A stretch of 64,000 bases of DNA from positions 94,907-158,906 of the forward strand of contig DF237129.1 in assembly GCA_000708835.1 (NCBI GenBank), written 5' to 3'. Source of the DNA: Klebsormidium nitens. Lineage: Eukaryota; Streptophyta; Klebsormidiophyceae; Klebsormidiales; Klebsormidiaceae. Position numbers and translations under genes: made by a program. The notes under the pieces are model-generated. The model was not told the origin of the DNA and ran no database searches. It saw only the letters and a program-made list of their open reading frames with translations. This document shows, in pieces, positions 12,546-24,901 of the stretch (position 1 is its first letter; every line of letters starts with the position of its first letter).

Positions 12546-13229
12546 GAGGCGTCTATTTTGAATATGCGTGTAGCGGATTAGCACCCAATGGTGTGAGAAA
12601 GAGGTGCTGCTGAACAGCGTGAAGGACGTAAAACTGATCTATGCTTGCCTCCTTATGTAACTCTTCCACAACTTGAAAGATGAACATTGAAGAGTGTTCC
12701 TCATCCGAGCAATGCATGCACAGCCGCTACGACTGCTTGGATAGCTGCTGATCAAGGGCCGTAGCAGGCTTAGGCTGTAGCATCAATGCCTGAGCATACA
12801 TTGAGCTATGCCAAAGGGGGATCATCGCACTTCGCCTTCCCCCGGGCTGGTGAACGCAAGTCAGTACACCGGCGGTCGAAACCGGCCAGAGCCAAAACTC
12901 AATTCGGGCCCGCGCAGGTCCCGGGTGAACAAAGAAAAAATCGACCGAGGGCTCCTGCCGCGCTCGGAGCAACGCTCGCGGTTATCAAAACGTCCCTTGA
13001 AAGCGGGCTGCCGCCCCGGCAGCGGTAAAGGGTTACCATTACCATACATTGCAGGCTGCTGCGATACGGTCCTTTTTATGATGGTTGCAGCCATTGGTTG
13101 TGCAGCCACCTTCAACAAGTTGCTAGCAGCCGCACTGGGCAGAAACAGGAAGCACTTCCAAGTTCCATTGGCGGCATCAGCATCTTCAGGAACTCTTGGA
13201 GAGGTTTCTCTCAGCAGCAGAGTGTACGA
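12546..13229. promoter_or_regulatory. Short divergent promoter between AKR and GAR formyltransferase genes
   Basis: The two start codons are 684 bp apart and face away from each other, so this is the shortest shared 5' region in the window. It contains GC-rich tracts near 12880-13030. A plus-strand frame (13098-13229) runs upstream of and into the GART start without an in-frame stop, so a longer N-terminus cannot be excluded. Confidence 0.45.
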
Positions 13230-16200
13230 ATGGCGTCTCAAACGGCCATCCGCTGGCCCCTACCCTCCACAGGCTCTCTCAATGGCTGCAGTCTGCCCGC
13301 AGCAGCCTTGTCTCGCAGCTGGGAAGCACCATTACAAAGTGGAGCTTTCTCTCCGCTGCTCTCAGGCAGACCGCAGCAAAGGAGACACCATGCAGAAGCA
13401 TGCCTTGTCAGCGCCACTTTCGACCCCTGTTTATCGTCCTTTTCAACTGCATGTGACAGAACTTTCATCCCTGTACGTAAAGAATTACAAGGGGCAAACT
13501 GTTTGAGTAATCTTCCTTCCCATTCAACAAACCATTTATGCAGAGGGAGAAAACGGCATATGGTGTTAACATGTAGAGCAGCTTCAGACGTGGCACAGTC
13601 TAGCGACCGCGGCCAAGGAAGTCAAAACAAGGAGGGAAGCCGGAAAAAGAGGATTGCGGTGTTCGTGTCTGGAGGAGGTTCCAATTACAAGGCAATCCAG
13701 GCGGCGATTGATGCAGGGAAGGTCAACGGCGAGGTGGTCGCTGTGATTAGTGACAAACCAGGTATGGATACTGTCTTCCTCAAATGTGGCATAATGTGTC
13801 GCAAACAGACATGCAGCGCCTGGTTGTTACCCTTTTCTTTACATCAAAGATCATATGTTTCAAGAAAATATTGGAATGCGCTAAGCTCTCTAGATCCGCC
13901 AGTTGGTTGACGATACTATAGAACATTTGTCGCAATTCTACCACCTTTTCATCGGCCGACTGAGTTCCCTGGTGCCGCGGCCTGGGTGGCAAAGATGACC
14001 GTGGGCGAGCATTTTTCAAAAGTAATCAGCAGCCAATCAGTTTCAGATAATCTGAAGATTGCAGCAAGAAGGAAACGTTCTTGCCTGTTTACAAGTGCTG
14101 AACTATGAACCAGTTTCACAAATCGAAGATGATGGAGCTATACATTAGATTGCCTCGTCAGTCTCTCCATTGTAGCAGCGCTTACTTTCTTCGGCCTGCG
14201 TCCTGTGCAAGGCTTGTCTAATTATTCCAACTTCCAACACGTGCTCTTCTTTATGACCGATCGTGTATTCTTGACTCATTTGCTTAGTCTATTCGGACTC
14301 GAAGCTTCGGATGCTTTGTGTAAGCATTGATCACATCAGTTTTTCTGCCCCAGGTTGTAAAGCTACAGAATTTGCGTCGGAGAAAGGCGTCCACGTCAGT
14401 GCGTACCCGAAGTCTGCCAAGTTTGCACCCGAAGGGCTGTCGGCTGAGGATCTGGTCCAACTCCTAAGGTGCGGGCGTATCCATGTCTCGTTCATGGGCG
14501 TCAAGAGTCAAAGAACTCATTGTTCATTCTCCTTGAATCACTTGCGTGATTCACGTCTCTATTTGTGCATTGGAAGTACCTTTGATGCATCCACCATCCC
14601 TATCTTCGTTTCGCTTTCGTTGCGCACGCTGCAAACTGTTGTTACCATGCTGCCATCCCGTCCCTCCAACAGCTCAGGAGACCTTTGTCCTTTTAAGCAG
14701 CACATATTGAATAGATTGTTTCCTAAAATGTTTCAATTCTGTAGCAAACAACTGTGCGGCGCCGATTTGTCTGCGTGCAGAGAAAAGAAGGTCGACATCG
14801 TGCTTCTCGCCGGCTTCCTCAAGCTCCTCCCCGCTGAGTTAGTCAAAGCATTTCCCCAAGCGATCCTCAACATCCATCCGGCCCTGCTTCCGGCGTTTGG
14901 CGGGAAGGGCTTTTACGGACTGCGCGTGCATTCTGCCGTGATCAAGTCCGGCGCCTGGTGAGTCGTTGCAGGTGGTTCGTCATGCTTCCCTACGATCGGC
15001 AGACGTCAGCAGTGTGTTTTTAGGGGAGGGTCAATCGCAAAGCGGACTTGGTGTGCATTTTGATCCAAAAGTGTGGCGTTTCGTCGGAACTTGGTCGTGT
15101 GCTGCCGTCTCGGTTTGTGTTTGCTGTTGATGTCCTTGAAACGGCTTACGCCATTGGCGTGACCAGACAACCAAGCAAGACTCTTTATAGGGCGACAGGA
15201 CCAGGTACAGCTGCGAAAGCTGAAGGCTACACTGAAAGTTTCACTGCACCAAGAAGCCCGGTACTCGAGTCGAACGTCGATTGACCTCATTTCTTCCTTA
15301 AGATCGACGGTCATCGCACTGTAGTTTGATCTCCTGATCCGCAGACCGCCTGTCGAAAGCACGAATCGTTGACCTCATTAAAGAACGCCTCACACCGAGT
15401 TGTAGCTGCTCCCCTTGCATCTGGCACACGCCTGGAGACCCCGGTTCGGTTCGACTGCTGGAAAATGATGACGGAGAGTGGAGGAGTCGTGCCCTCAAAG
15501 GGATGATGTGCTTGCATTAAGCTCAAGTTCTGTAGAGCCAAAAGGAACGATGCAGGCAGCTTCGTTGTTACAGCTGATTGACGCAACCAAGGCGACGCAC
15601 ACACGTAAAGGTATTTCAACTCGTCCTGCCGGGCTGGCCGCTGAATCTAGTCCTTTCATCCCCTCTTGATACCAACCTTCCCTTATTTTGAAAGCATTAG
15701 TTCTTCTTAAGCGTTGGTCAATGACCATACGTGGCACCTCATTACAGGTTCTCCGGTCCGACAGTGCACTTCATCGACGAAAACTACGACGCGGGGGTCA
15801 TCGTCGCGCAGCGGATCGTGCGGGTGCTCCCTACCGACACCCCGGAGGAGCTGCAGGCGCGGGTGCTGAAAGAGGTGCGGTTTCGTGCTTTCCGGCGAAA
15901 ACTGATATAAGCTGTTGTGATGGATTACCATAATTTTTGCCAGGAGGTATGTCAGAAGGATATTCCGACTCTCGGGCTTCAGTTGCCTTGCGGTGCTTTT
16001 TCAGCTTTTGTCAAAATGGTGATGTCAACCTTTGTTGGATGAGCGTCAAAAAACGACTTTTCCCTCGGGCTTCAGAAGGTTTCAGAACCGCCGAAACCGC
16101 AAAAGGCGACAAAAGACGTGGCTAACGTGGTCTTTCTGGTCTTACACGGGCCCTCACCCGAGTCAGATTACCGCCTCTATTACTGCTCTGGAACCCTCGT

Positions 16201-16747
16201 TTTCGGCTCGTTTTGCCGACTTACAGCTTTGCTTTTCTTTTGAAAATGCTCAACGATCGCTTGAGCTGTAAAAGCGGCGCTTATACTGTCGAGGCAGGAA
16301 CGTATCTCCTCACATTTACGTCACTGTAAAGCGCCGCTGATGAAACAATCTTTGCAATTCCTTTTTGTGATCATTATGCATCCGTTTTGTGATCATTCTG
16401 CATCTTTCCCAGGCATATCTGTCCGTGTACAGAGCAAACAACGGGCCTCTGCACCCTAGCCGAAGTGCGGCTGTGTCCGAGTCCTAGATATTATAAGTCT
16501 CTGTGTTTTAGAAACCATAGGCGGTACTTGTCTTTCTCCTTAATGTGCCTGAGATTGGTGCGCTGGACTCATTCCGTGTTATGCTCTGCAGGAGCATTAC
16601 TTATACCCGATCGTAGTGTCAGCCCTCTGCGACGGCCGCATCCGGTGGCGAGACGACGGAGTCCCGATTCTTGAGGATTACATGCACTCGAGCCCGACCG
16701 AACTTCCAGAGACCTCTTCCTGTCGCAACGTGCAGGCCATTATCTGA
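13230..16747 (+). CDS. PUR3: Phosphoribosylglycinamide formyltransferase (GART), organelle-targeted
   Basis: Five exons joined in phase: 13230-13761, 14354-14468, 14781-14957, 15748-15874 and 16592-16747. The enzyme transfers a formyl group from 10-formyl-THF to GAR, the third step of purine synthesis; in plants this occurs in plastids and mitochondria. About 130 residues starting MASQTAIRWPLPSTGSL form a Ser/Arg-rich transit peptide. The catalytic domain begins KKRIAVFVSGGGSNYKAI, with the phosphate-binding GGGSN loop. Exon 3 carries LAGFLKLLP and NIHPALLPAFGGKG, with the catalytic Asn and His. Exon 4 carries GPTVHFIDENYDAG, with the second His and the catalytic Asp. The last exon encodes ICD-like LYPIVVSALCDGRIRWRDDG and a Ser/Thr-rich tail. 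This is the monofunctional plant/bacterial (PurN) form, not the trifunctional animal enzyme. An exon junction yields Trp where Arg is common (SGA-W-FSGPT). Confidence 0.93.
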
Positions 16748-18190
16748 AGAGGGACTTCCAGCACTGAGAACTCTCTTCAACTGAGTCCGTCTCATTATTA
16801 AGATTGTAATCCAATCTGGACACCATGTGACGAAAGATTTGGCCCGCGAACGGTATGTCAAAACTGCTGATACTGTGTCCTAAAGTGAACCAAAGTACTC
16901 ATGCAACGGGCCAGTGCCATGGTTGCATGATATGCATATGGCCGGCCGACGCTGATCCATGGCACATGCTTAACTCACTATATCAGCTTCGTGTTCTACG
17001 GCATCTGTGATTGCAGATGCATTTCCCGCCCCCATATATAGCTAGCTAGTTTTGAAATTGCATAAGAGCACCGGCGGAACAATTGATTAAATATTGTTGG
17101 TGCGAGCTAGCTGGCCTAAGTCCAGAACTCTCTCGAACCTGTCGTACTGCAATCCCTGTAAGGCTCCCATCATGGATTGCGAGTACAGACACGTTCGAAT
17201 GTGGACATACAATTTTGCATGGTTGAACCATTGCAAGCCAGCTAGCCAAGGCTCGCGCGAGCACGATGATGGTATACCGATCGGCCAATCATCAGAACGT
17301 ACATATGTTTCCGAACTTAAGTATAATTAGCGCGCATAAAATATTTTGCATGCACTTCTCACCTGGCAGCCTCTTTGGCCAGCGCGCATATGTGGCATGG
17401 CCGGGCCGGCCGCGGGCGAGCTGGCATCATTCAATGGGCTGAGCTTATATTCGTTTTGTGCGATCACAATCCGAGCTAGTCGTCGGCTAGCCGGCCGGGA
17501 CAGGCTCGTCTCGATGCTTGAATTAGCATCGGACAAAATGAGCGACTGATACTTAAGAATTCTAAGCGTATAACGACGTGCTAAGCGGGCCCGCTACTAT
17601 ACTAAACTAATCGAATGTCGGACTGTATTACTTCCAAACGCTGCCAGCGGATTATAGGATTCCGGCGCTAATCTGGCAGTGACCTTATGTAAGCGGTGGT
17701 GCTGCGACTCCTATCCAACTCCTACGACGGAACAACTCGCGTAACTATCTTTACACTCTTCTGCCAAATACGGTGATCTTAGGATGCCGCAGGGAAATCT
17801 ACCTTTAAGCCTGAAATGCAAGGTAACTATCCTTTGGGGCTGCCGCCCCGTAGCCCCAACCGTCTGCGTCTGTATTGGATCGGCTTGACCCAAGTCATCT
17901 TTCAGGTTAAAGAGGTTGAGCGCTAGGTGACTAAGACGGCCTCGAAGAAATCTGGCACGACTCCAACTGATGTGTCGTTGCTGATCGAGCTTCTAACCCT
18001 ATTCTGATTACGGGGCTACAATTGCGCTATTCCTGACGTAAGCTGGACTTTCGGACGCTTTGGATTCTATCGAGGGTGCTAAATGGCCTACGAGAGCTTA
18101 CTGCCAACCCGAAGACTTTGTTGCGTGTGCTCTGCTTTCCTGACCCGCTGTGCACTCTTTTGACGGGGCATCTTTCCATCTACGCCCTGC
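16748..18190. other. Convergent spacer with palindrome-rich, AT/GC-patchy sequence
   Basis: The GART and bestrophin genes converge here. There is no convincing coding frame. Between ~16900 and 17540 six-base and longer palindromes are dense (ggccggcc, gctagc, gcatgc, atgcat), a texture unlike the neighbouring introns. The same texture appears at 31450-32110. Confidence 0.5.
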
Positions 18191-21100
18191 TCAGTCTAGT
18201 TCGGGAGCAAAGAGGGGCGGGTCATTCAACGCCTTCTCGTTCTCTTCGAAATACTCGTTGATCAACGAGAATATTGGAAGGTCGGTTTCGTCATCCCCAA
18301 ACGGATCTGTATGAAGAATCGAACGCTTGCGTCAGACTTTCAAAAGATTGGACGGTTCGCCCGGCGAGAACCCCGCATCGGCTGTCTCTTTTAGCAACCG
18401 ACACGGTCCGCTTTCACGATTCGCAGAGCCAGAGGGTCAACCTAAGCCTCAAGGATGCAGTTGGCAGGCACGGTAACGAGGCAGCCGACGTTGACCTTCA
18501 CGTTTCTTTTCACATAACCTTTACCAGTGTGAAAGCGATCGCTTAAACTTTGACAAATCTCTGCACACCGTTGGCATCATTTTGGCTGAAGAATGCGAGG
18601 AGAGTTTTGAGCGTCGCAGTGAGAGTAGACAGCAGGATAGGGAGCGCCCCGTGTTTATTTCGCTGACTGCAATGTGTACAACGTCCAGAACGACAGCCCC
18701 TAGGTCTCACCTGCGAGGGCGACTCCCAGTTCGCACACAAGAAGAGGCGCAAGAAGTCTGGACAACTCTCAAACCCTTCAACCCTCAAGCTCTCAGGAAA
18801 CTACGTCTTTCCGCAAGGGCGTCTCCCTTCCGGCGCAAGCCAGAAGCACATGGATCTCGATTTTAGAATGCGCAATGTTCTAAGATATTCTTGGTCTCAC
18901 CCGCGAGCGCGACTCCCAGCTCGCGCAGTCCCAGCAGCGCGATCGTGAAGACCGCGTAGCCCAAGAGCGACCAGTACGCCGAGAAGAACGCGAAGGCGTA
19001 CGCGTTGACAGCGAGGTAGACCAGCAACAAGAAGTTGATCAGGTGGAAATACGCAAACGGGATGGGCCTGCGCACGATAGGGTATGGGCGTGTGTGAGCA
19101 AGTTATGGTGCGCTTGAGAAGATGACCAGGTGGAATTATGCAAACGGGATGGGCCTGCGCACCATAGGATATGGTCTTTGCTTAGCCAGTTATGGTACGC
19201 TCGAGGATGTGGGCTGACTTTGCACGTCTGGACGAAGATGGAGCCGAGGAACGGGGTCGGTTGCGAAGGCTCGTGACCGCAGAGTAAGCGACGGAACAGC
19301 GTTGGAGCGTTTCATGCTCCTTTCTCGCCGCGGAATGGGGCCTGCTCATCTCCTGAGGCGCTCCCGCATATGACGCGCTCACGGATGGGAGGGAAAGCAA
19401 TGCTCGAGACTGCGGAGTCCATCGAAGTACACTGAATTTTCATCTCGGGAGCAGCTTCATTTTCGGGTGTCCGCTGCGCTGAAGGGAGTCGCGCACGCTG
19501 CCAGGGATCTAAACCCTGATTAAAATCAAGGCCCTTAAACCAGTCCATGTGGGTGTTGCTGGAAGCATTGAGCGACTCACTGTGAGGTGTAGTTGTAGAT
19601 GTCTTGAATGCTCTTGCGGACGTCCAGCACGTTCCGTTCATAAGCCTGCAGCGGAGAGCGGAACGTGAGCTCATCAAGGTGTTCATAACAGTGACCAAGC
19701 GACATGTCAGAGGCAAATTTCAAAGACCGTCATCGAAATTGAAACGAACTTTTCAGCTCTCCGGTAAACTGCAAGTTCGGCGTTAAGCAAGCCTTGATCA
19801 GCGAACGGTCAACTCCTTAAGCATCTGGTCTTCCCAGTCTCTGCACGCGAAGTCCTGAACGGAAGATTCTCCAAAGCAGCTTCTCAAACCTCGTATCGCG
19901 ATTCGTACCTGGTAGATTCTGGACTCGATGTCCTTGTTTTCGGTGTGCACCCACAGCCGTTGCAAGCACCAGAGGAGGCACTCTTTGTAGGCGTTCCGGC
20001 CGGGGAGCGCGCGCAAGACGTCGACCTCTTTGCTGGACAGCACTTGCAGCGACTGGAGGTGGGCATACGCCCAGTCGACCATGCCGTCGCTTTTGTACTG
20101 GGGCAGATGAGCCAGGCCCAAATAGTGCGCAGCGGACAGGTACCGGAAAATGTCCCTGGGGGGCGCAAATTGCGGGTTCGTGAGTGGTGGGTGCGTGTAG
20201 ATTTGAGTTGCGTATGGTGGGTTTGTGAATGGTGGACTTGTGATTCGTGGGTTTATGGAACAGTCATTTGCGATTGGTAATTTTGTGAATGATAGTTGAA
20301 TGGTGGTGTTTTAGTAATGTTGGGTTTGTGAGTGTTTGTGCATAGTACCCTCGGGGGCTAGCGCAATGTTCTTTGCTCTTTGCGCAACGTTCTTACTGGA
20401 CATCACACATGTTTAGCATGTTCAAGAGCGGATAAGCCAAAGTACTCCGTTTCCTGACGAGTCCTGAATAACTGAAAGTTAAAAATCAGGCTCCGATATT
20501 TGGGCTGACAGGAAACGGGCCCTCGTGAAGTTCTGCGACTAACCAGGGAGCCGAAACGGGTCTACTTACACAGCAGGCCTAGAGGCTCCTCGTAGCTGGG
20601 CGGGAGTTAATGGTACACAGTGGCTGGCTGTAAAAGGTTGGCTCCGGAAAGAATTACCCAGACGGAAAAGGAGCAGAGGGAAATCAAAACAGAATCCACG
20701 GACGCACAAACCGGGGGAAGAGACGAGAAAGAGTGAGGAGAGAAAGAGGAAGAGGAGCAAGACGAGATACGGAGACAACCTGGAAGCAGATCGTCGTCTT
20801 TAATCATACAGCTGTTTAAGCTTTTAAACTGCCATCAGATTTACGCTCGGAGCATGGGTCCCTGATTCAGGACCGTCGGATCGACGTCGTCAAGGCATCT
20901 GACGGTTACGAACCACGATGCGATCTTGAAAGTGAGACGCGAAGTTTGACGCAAACGGCTGTGGCAAAAATAGGCGGCCGGCGCGGGGGCTCACAAGCGA
21001 GTGGTGGCCGCGTGCTTGATGAGGCCGTCCCGGAAGTTGGTCCGCAGCATGAGAACTAGGTTGGAGATGGCGTGCTCCGTGTTGCGCGCGAGGCGGTACT

Positions 21101-23678
21101 GGTCGAAGAAGCGCTTGTACGACTCGTTGTTGAAGAAGACCAGGAAGAAGGAGAGCAGCGCGCCGGACGTCCCAATCATCGTGATGTTTACCTACACGGA
21201 TTCGTGTTGCTTGTTTCAGCGGTCCCCCCGACAATTGCGAGCATTCTTGGTGTTTGGCTTTGCGTGGATTGCGTGTTGTCTGCAGTGACTTCTTCTAACA
21301 ACACCAAAGAAAACGATTAAAACAAGGGCATTCTCTTAGGGGGACCGAAAGGACGACAGACACTGCACGAACGACGCGAGGGTCACCTCGCCGTTTCATC
21401 CGCGCGCAGTCCTCGTTCCCCTCTTCCCGTCATGAAACGTCTCCTTTTACGGTGCACGTCCAGCAAAAGAACTCGGAATGTACGTCAGTTAGCGAAAGAT
21501 ATTTACCTGCGTGGCCTCTGGTCTTGCACTTTCAAAGTTCCTCTACTTTCGCCCCTGACTTAGTTCTCGCCGTTCGACTATGACTTTTTCGCTTCTAGCA
21601 GAAGAGTCCGAATAAGAAAAACAACGCATGTACGTGCCAATAATCTTGGCATTCAGCTGGCAAGATGTTCCGTTGTTGTAGTTACAATTCGCTCTTTTCT
21701 GCATGGTTGAATGCCTAATGCTGAAGCCATGAGGTTGCCGCACCCCACTACAAACCTGATACAAACTCTAGCCTACGTTTCATCAGCATTAAAAGTCTTT
21801 TGTAAGAAAGTTGATGTTTCCTGCCGGCTGCGTGCTTCGCAAGTAATTTGGCGAGCTGGTGCGCAAGTCTCAGATTGTTCTAGCTACTAGAAACCAAGGG
21901 CCTTCGAGGACAATCTATGCACCTATTATTCGAATGCCTCAACCGAGTGGGTAAAGCCCTGCAGTGGGCTTCAAGAGGTCCAGGGCTTGCGCGCTAAGTG
22001 AGCCGCTACCAAATCATCTTGGACGATGACCCACTGCAAGCGGTGCACCACTCCCCTCTAGAGCTTGTGCAAGTTCACCGTAGAAGAGGAGAGCAGCAAA
22101 GTCCGGAAGGGCAGATACTCACGCCAGGCCAGCCATATTCGCGCGGTTCCTCGCGGGTATCGTTGGTGGTGTGGCCGGAAGTGCTCGTGTAGAAGACCAA
22201 ATTCACAGCCAGGTTCAGCAGGATGAGGATCCAAAAGTCGACCCGCGTGAGCACCATCTTGAGGGCAGTGCCCTGGAATGCGAACAAGGTCTTCAGGGGA
22301 GCATCTGCCAGGAGGGGAGTTTCAGCGACTAAGTCTTCTTCTCTTGATTTTGATTTCTGGATGTAGGGTTTGAGCACACCCAGCTGGAGGGATCGACTTT
22401 GCCGAAGATAGGATGTCTTGCGATTCAGGCTTTTCAGGATGTGAATTTAGAGGTTTTTCATTAAGGTCTGTGTACAATATGGCCATAACGGTTCGCATGT
22501 TCCACAGAACATCTGTGGAGCACCTTGATATGACAAAGAGGGGTTACGAGAGAGGTACGGGGGGTCAGGCGGAGAAAAGGTGGAGAAGAATAAAATCTGG
22601 AATCCATATATAACAGGCCGAGCCAGGAGTACAACAGGGAGGCAGACGGACTTTTGCAGAATTAGGCTTCTTCTCCCAGCACAGCAAAAGGAAGAAAGCA
22701 AGTGTTGCAGACTTGCTGGTGAGTCCTACATTATGCAGCTCAATATCGCTCGGCTCGACCTACATCTATAAGACCATTTTTCAACAGGGCAGGTGACATT
22801 TGCATCCGCAGCAAAGCTCGTCAGGCTTTCCAACTCGAACATTATAATGGGCACAGGGCGAAACAAAGAAAACCTCAGCTTTGCAAAAGACGCATATTTC
22901 CATCACACCCAACCCACACTTTTCACCTCACAATACTGCACCATGTTTACCAACTTCGCTTTACAAAACAACTCCCACGCTGCACATTCTAATAATGGTC
23001 TCAAGAACAGCACATTGGCCCAGGATCAACTGTGGCAGAAGAAAATAACAGCATAGTCTCTTCAGCCCGCTTCTGACCACGAACGGGTCAGAACATCGGG
23101 GAGCTTGACGATGCTGCAGCTGATGCAACCAGAAGTACCACCAGATTGCACATGTCGCTCGTCACAAAGCATCATGCACTCGAAAGGCTCACAGGGTTCC
23201 CCAAAAATAAAACTGCCTAGCAACAAAACGTTTGCACGATAACCGACAGATTAACACCACAGCCAGGGTTAGAGTGACCCACTTGGGTTGTAGATGATTG
23301 TCTTGAGCACCAGCCGGTGTCCTTTCAGCAGCGCCGCACTCTCGCTCCTCAGAGTCATGCTCGTCTTGCTCACCCCCCCCCCGCCAGATCCCGCCACGGG
23401 CCTCTCAGCAGGCCTGACAAACCCGCATGCGTGGCAGTCCCAGGGCCCTCTTCAGGGTGCACCTTCCCCTCGGATCCTCCGCCCGCGTCCAAGTGCTGGT
23501 CCAAACCTGCGGAAGCCTCCTTTGGAACCTCAAAGACTGCTTCGTCATCTCCCACTTGCTGCAGAAGGGCGGTGTTGGATGTTGTTCGAGGGGTCCGGAC
23601 GCTCTGAGGATCGTCAGATGGTTCGCTTCTGATTCTGAGCTCAGATGATGCTCTGTCGCTTACTTGGCTGGAAGCCAT
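18191..23678 (-). CDS. Bestrophin-like (UPF0187) anion channel
   Basis: Seven exons: 23678-23374, 22396-22123, 21191-20995, 20155-19909, 19645-19581, 19067-18901 and 18306-18191; about 456 residues. Exons 2-7 join in phase with GT-AG sites; the acceptor at 22397 is weak and so is the assignment of exon 1. Exon 1 encodes ~100 polar residues (MASSQVSDRASSELRIRSE) with a Gly run at its end. Exon 2 has TM1 (RVDFWILILLNLAVNLVFY); exon 3 has the hallmark helix and motif (ALLSFFLVFFNNESYKRFFDQY). Exon 4 contains RYLSAAHYLGL. Exon 6 has two membrane helices around FHLINFLLLVYLAVNAY. Exons 6-7 join to ALADPFGDDETDLP, matching the bestrophin NPFG-acidic gating/Ca-binding segment. Bestrophins are pentameric chloride/bicarbonate channels; algal and plant members often sit in thylakoid membranes. 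Two fragmentary exon-junction duplicates lie in the last two introns. Confidence 0.78.
18698..18940 (-). repeat. Duplicated exon end plus donor in bestrophin intron 6
   Basis: The end of exon 6 (minus strand, ..CGCGAGCTGGGAGTCGC.. then GTGAGACC at 18900) is partly repeated at ~18757-18710 as ..TGCGAACTGGGAGTCGC.. with the same GTGAGACC donor. The copy would read CELGVALAG in the same frame as RELGVALAG. The rest of the exon is not recognisable upstream of the copy. Confidence 0.72.
19039..19208 (-). repeat. ~85-bp tandem duplication across an exon acceptor in bestrophin
   Basis: The 5' end of exon 6 and its acceptor (19039-19122) are repeated directly upstream at 19123-19208. Both share 'gcaaacgggatgggcctgcg' and 'agttatggt'. 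In the outer copy the frame hits TAA shortly after the acceptor, so only the inner copy can be coding. Confidence 0.78.
20165..20345. repeat. GT-rich degenerate repeats in bestrophin intron
   Basis: A run of variants of 'gtgaatggtggg' and 'gggtttgtgag' follows the exon 4 boundary. It is a simple degenerate tandem repeat next to the splice acceptor of exon 4. On the transcribed strand it is a C/A-rich tract. Confidence 0.6.
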
Positions 23679-24901
23679 AATAAGCGCAAACTGCTTTGAC
23701 TGCTTCCGCCCCGCAGCTGCACAACGAACGAGGATTCCGCCAACTTGAAGGCACTTGCCTTATCAGGACGTCTTGTGCGCTAGCGGAGGTCGGTGAAGAC
23801 TTTGACACGTTGAGAGGGGGAAAGTGTTTGTGGCCAGTAGAAGGGTTAGAAAGAGCGCCGGAAGAACTTTCCACACTCAGGGCTATGAGCTCGTCCGCAC
23901 ACTAGCGTCACAGCTAGAGAAGGTTTCAAGTGGTCTCCACGATGACTGCGGACATCCTTCCAAGTTCTTGAATGTGGGCCTTCCGAAAGGATTGAATCTG
24001 AAGGCCAGATTGGATTAGGTCCTAGGCTCCTAGCCAGACTGGCGGCTGGAGTCTCTATTACCGTACGGTACCCAGGCTGCACAGTGCACACATGTGAAGT
24101 ACGGCGCGACAACTGAATGGCCCAGCGGCCTCATCGTACCCAAGCCTCTAGGTGCCTGCTTGCAGGCTGCAGACTGCATGGTACCAGGTAAGGTCTGTAC
24201 AAGCTGAACCCCCGTACTCATTATAAATGGTCAAATCAGGGAATTTGCAAACCGTATAAGCTGCAGATTGGCAGGTATTAAGTAAAGCTGGAGACTCGAG
24301 AACTGTTTGCTAGCAAGTCTGGGACCTGTGGGGTTAGGCTGGATCGGTTTAGGACGTTGAGTACCTAACGAGTTCAGGAGCGGAGAAGTTCCTTCTTGTG
24401 GTTTACCTACCTATCTTCGAAGTGTGGTTCACGTGTTTCCTAGCTGAGAGCTCCTGAGCTTCAAATATTGGTTTGAAGTCCGAAGGTCAATGTGGTCATA
24501 TACCAACTATTAGTATATTTCTTGTTACCAGCCGTACGGGTATTTCTATTTGGAATGGGTACCCCTCGTGAATTAATTCTTGTGTAATGGTCGAGTGGTT
24601 CTGTCCGTCTAATCATGGCATGAAACCTAACCTGAGGCCACCGGTGACCGGACCATTTCCGCGACAATGCTTGACTTCATGACGTCACAGAATATGACAA
24701 ACTGGTTCTGATTGGTCCGTAGCCAAACCTTGACAGTTCGATCATGATCGTTTTTGCGGCGCCGCTGTCGCGGCGGCCCACCCAGTGACAGCCGCAGAGT
24801 CGCGAGCGCAACGCGCGCGGCGTCACAATTGTGGCTTGCCAGTCGTCATTTGTGGCGGAGGAAAAGCACACTAGTACCTACGATCTTATTTCAGTATTTG
24901 C
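23679..24901. promoter_or_regulatory. Divergent 5' region between bestrophin and dehydrogenase genes
   Basis: The start codons face away from each other 1.2 kb apart. Around 24020-24200 there are several short palindromes (cctagg, gtacggtac/ccgtacgg, gtgcac). No coding frame here joins to either gene. Confidence 0.4.

Noticed and set aside
23371-23382. Run of ten C taken as a possible sequencing error or frameshift in bestrophin exon 1
   Set aside because: The run ends exactly at a GTGAGC donor and phase with exon 2 is kept, so no frameshift needs to be assumed, although exon 1 remains less certain.
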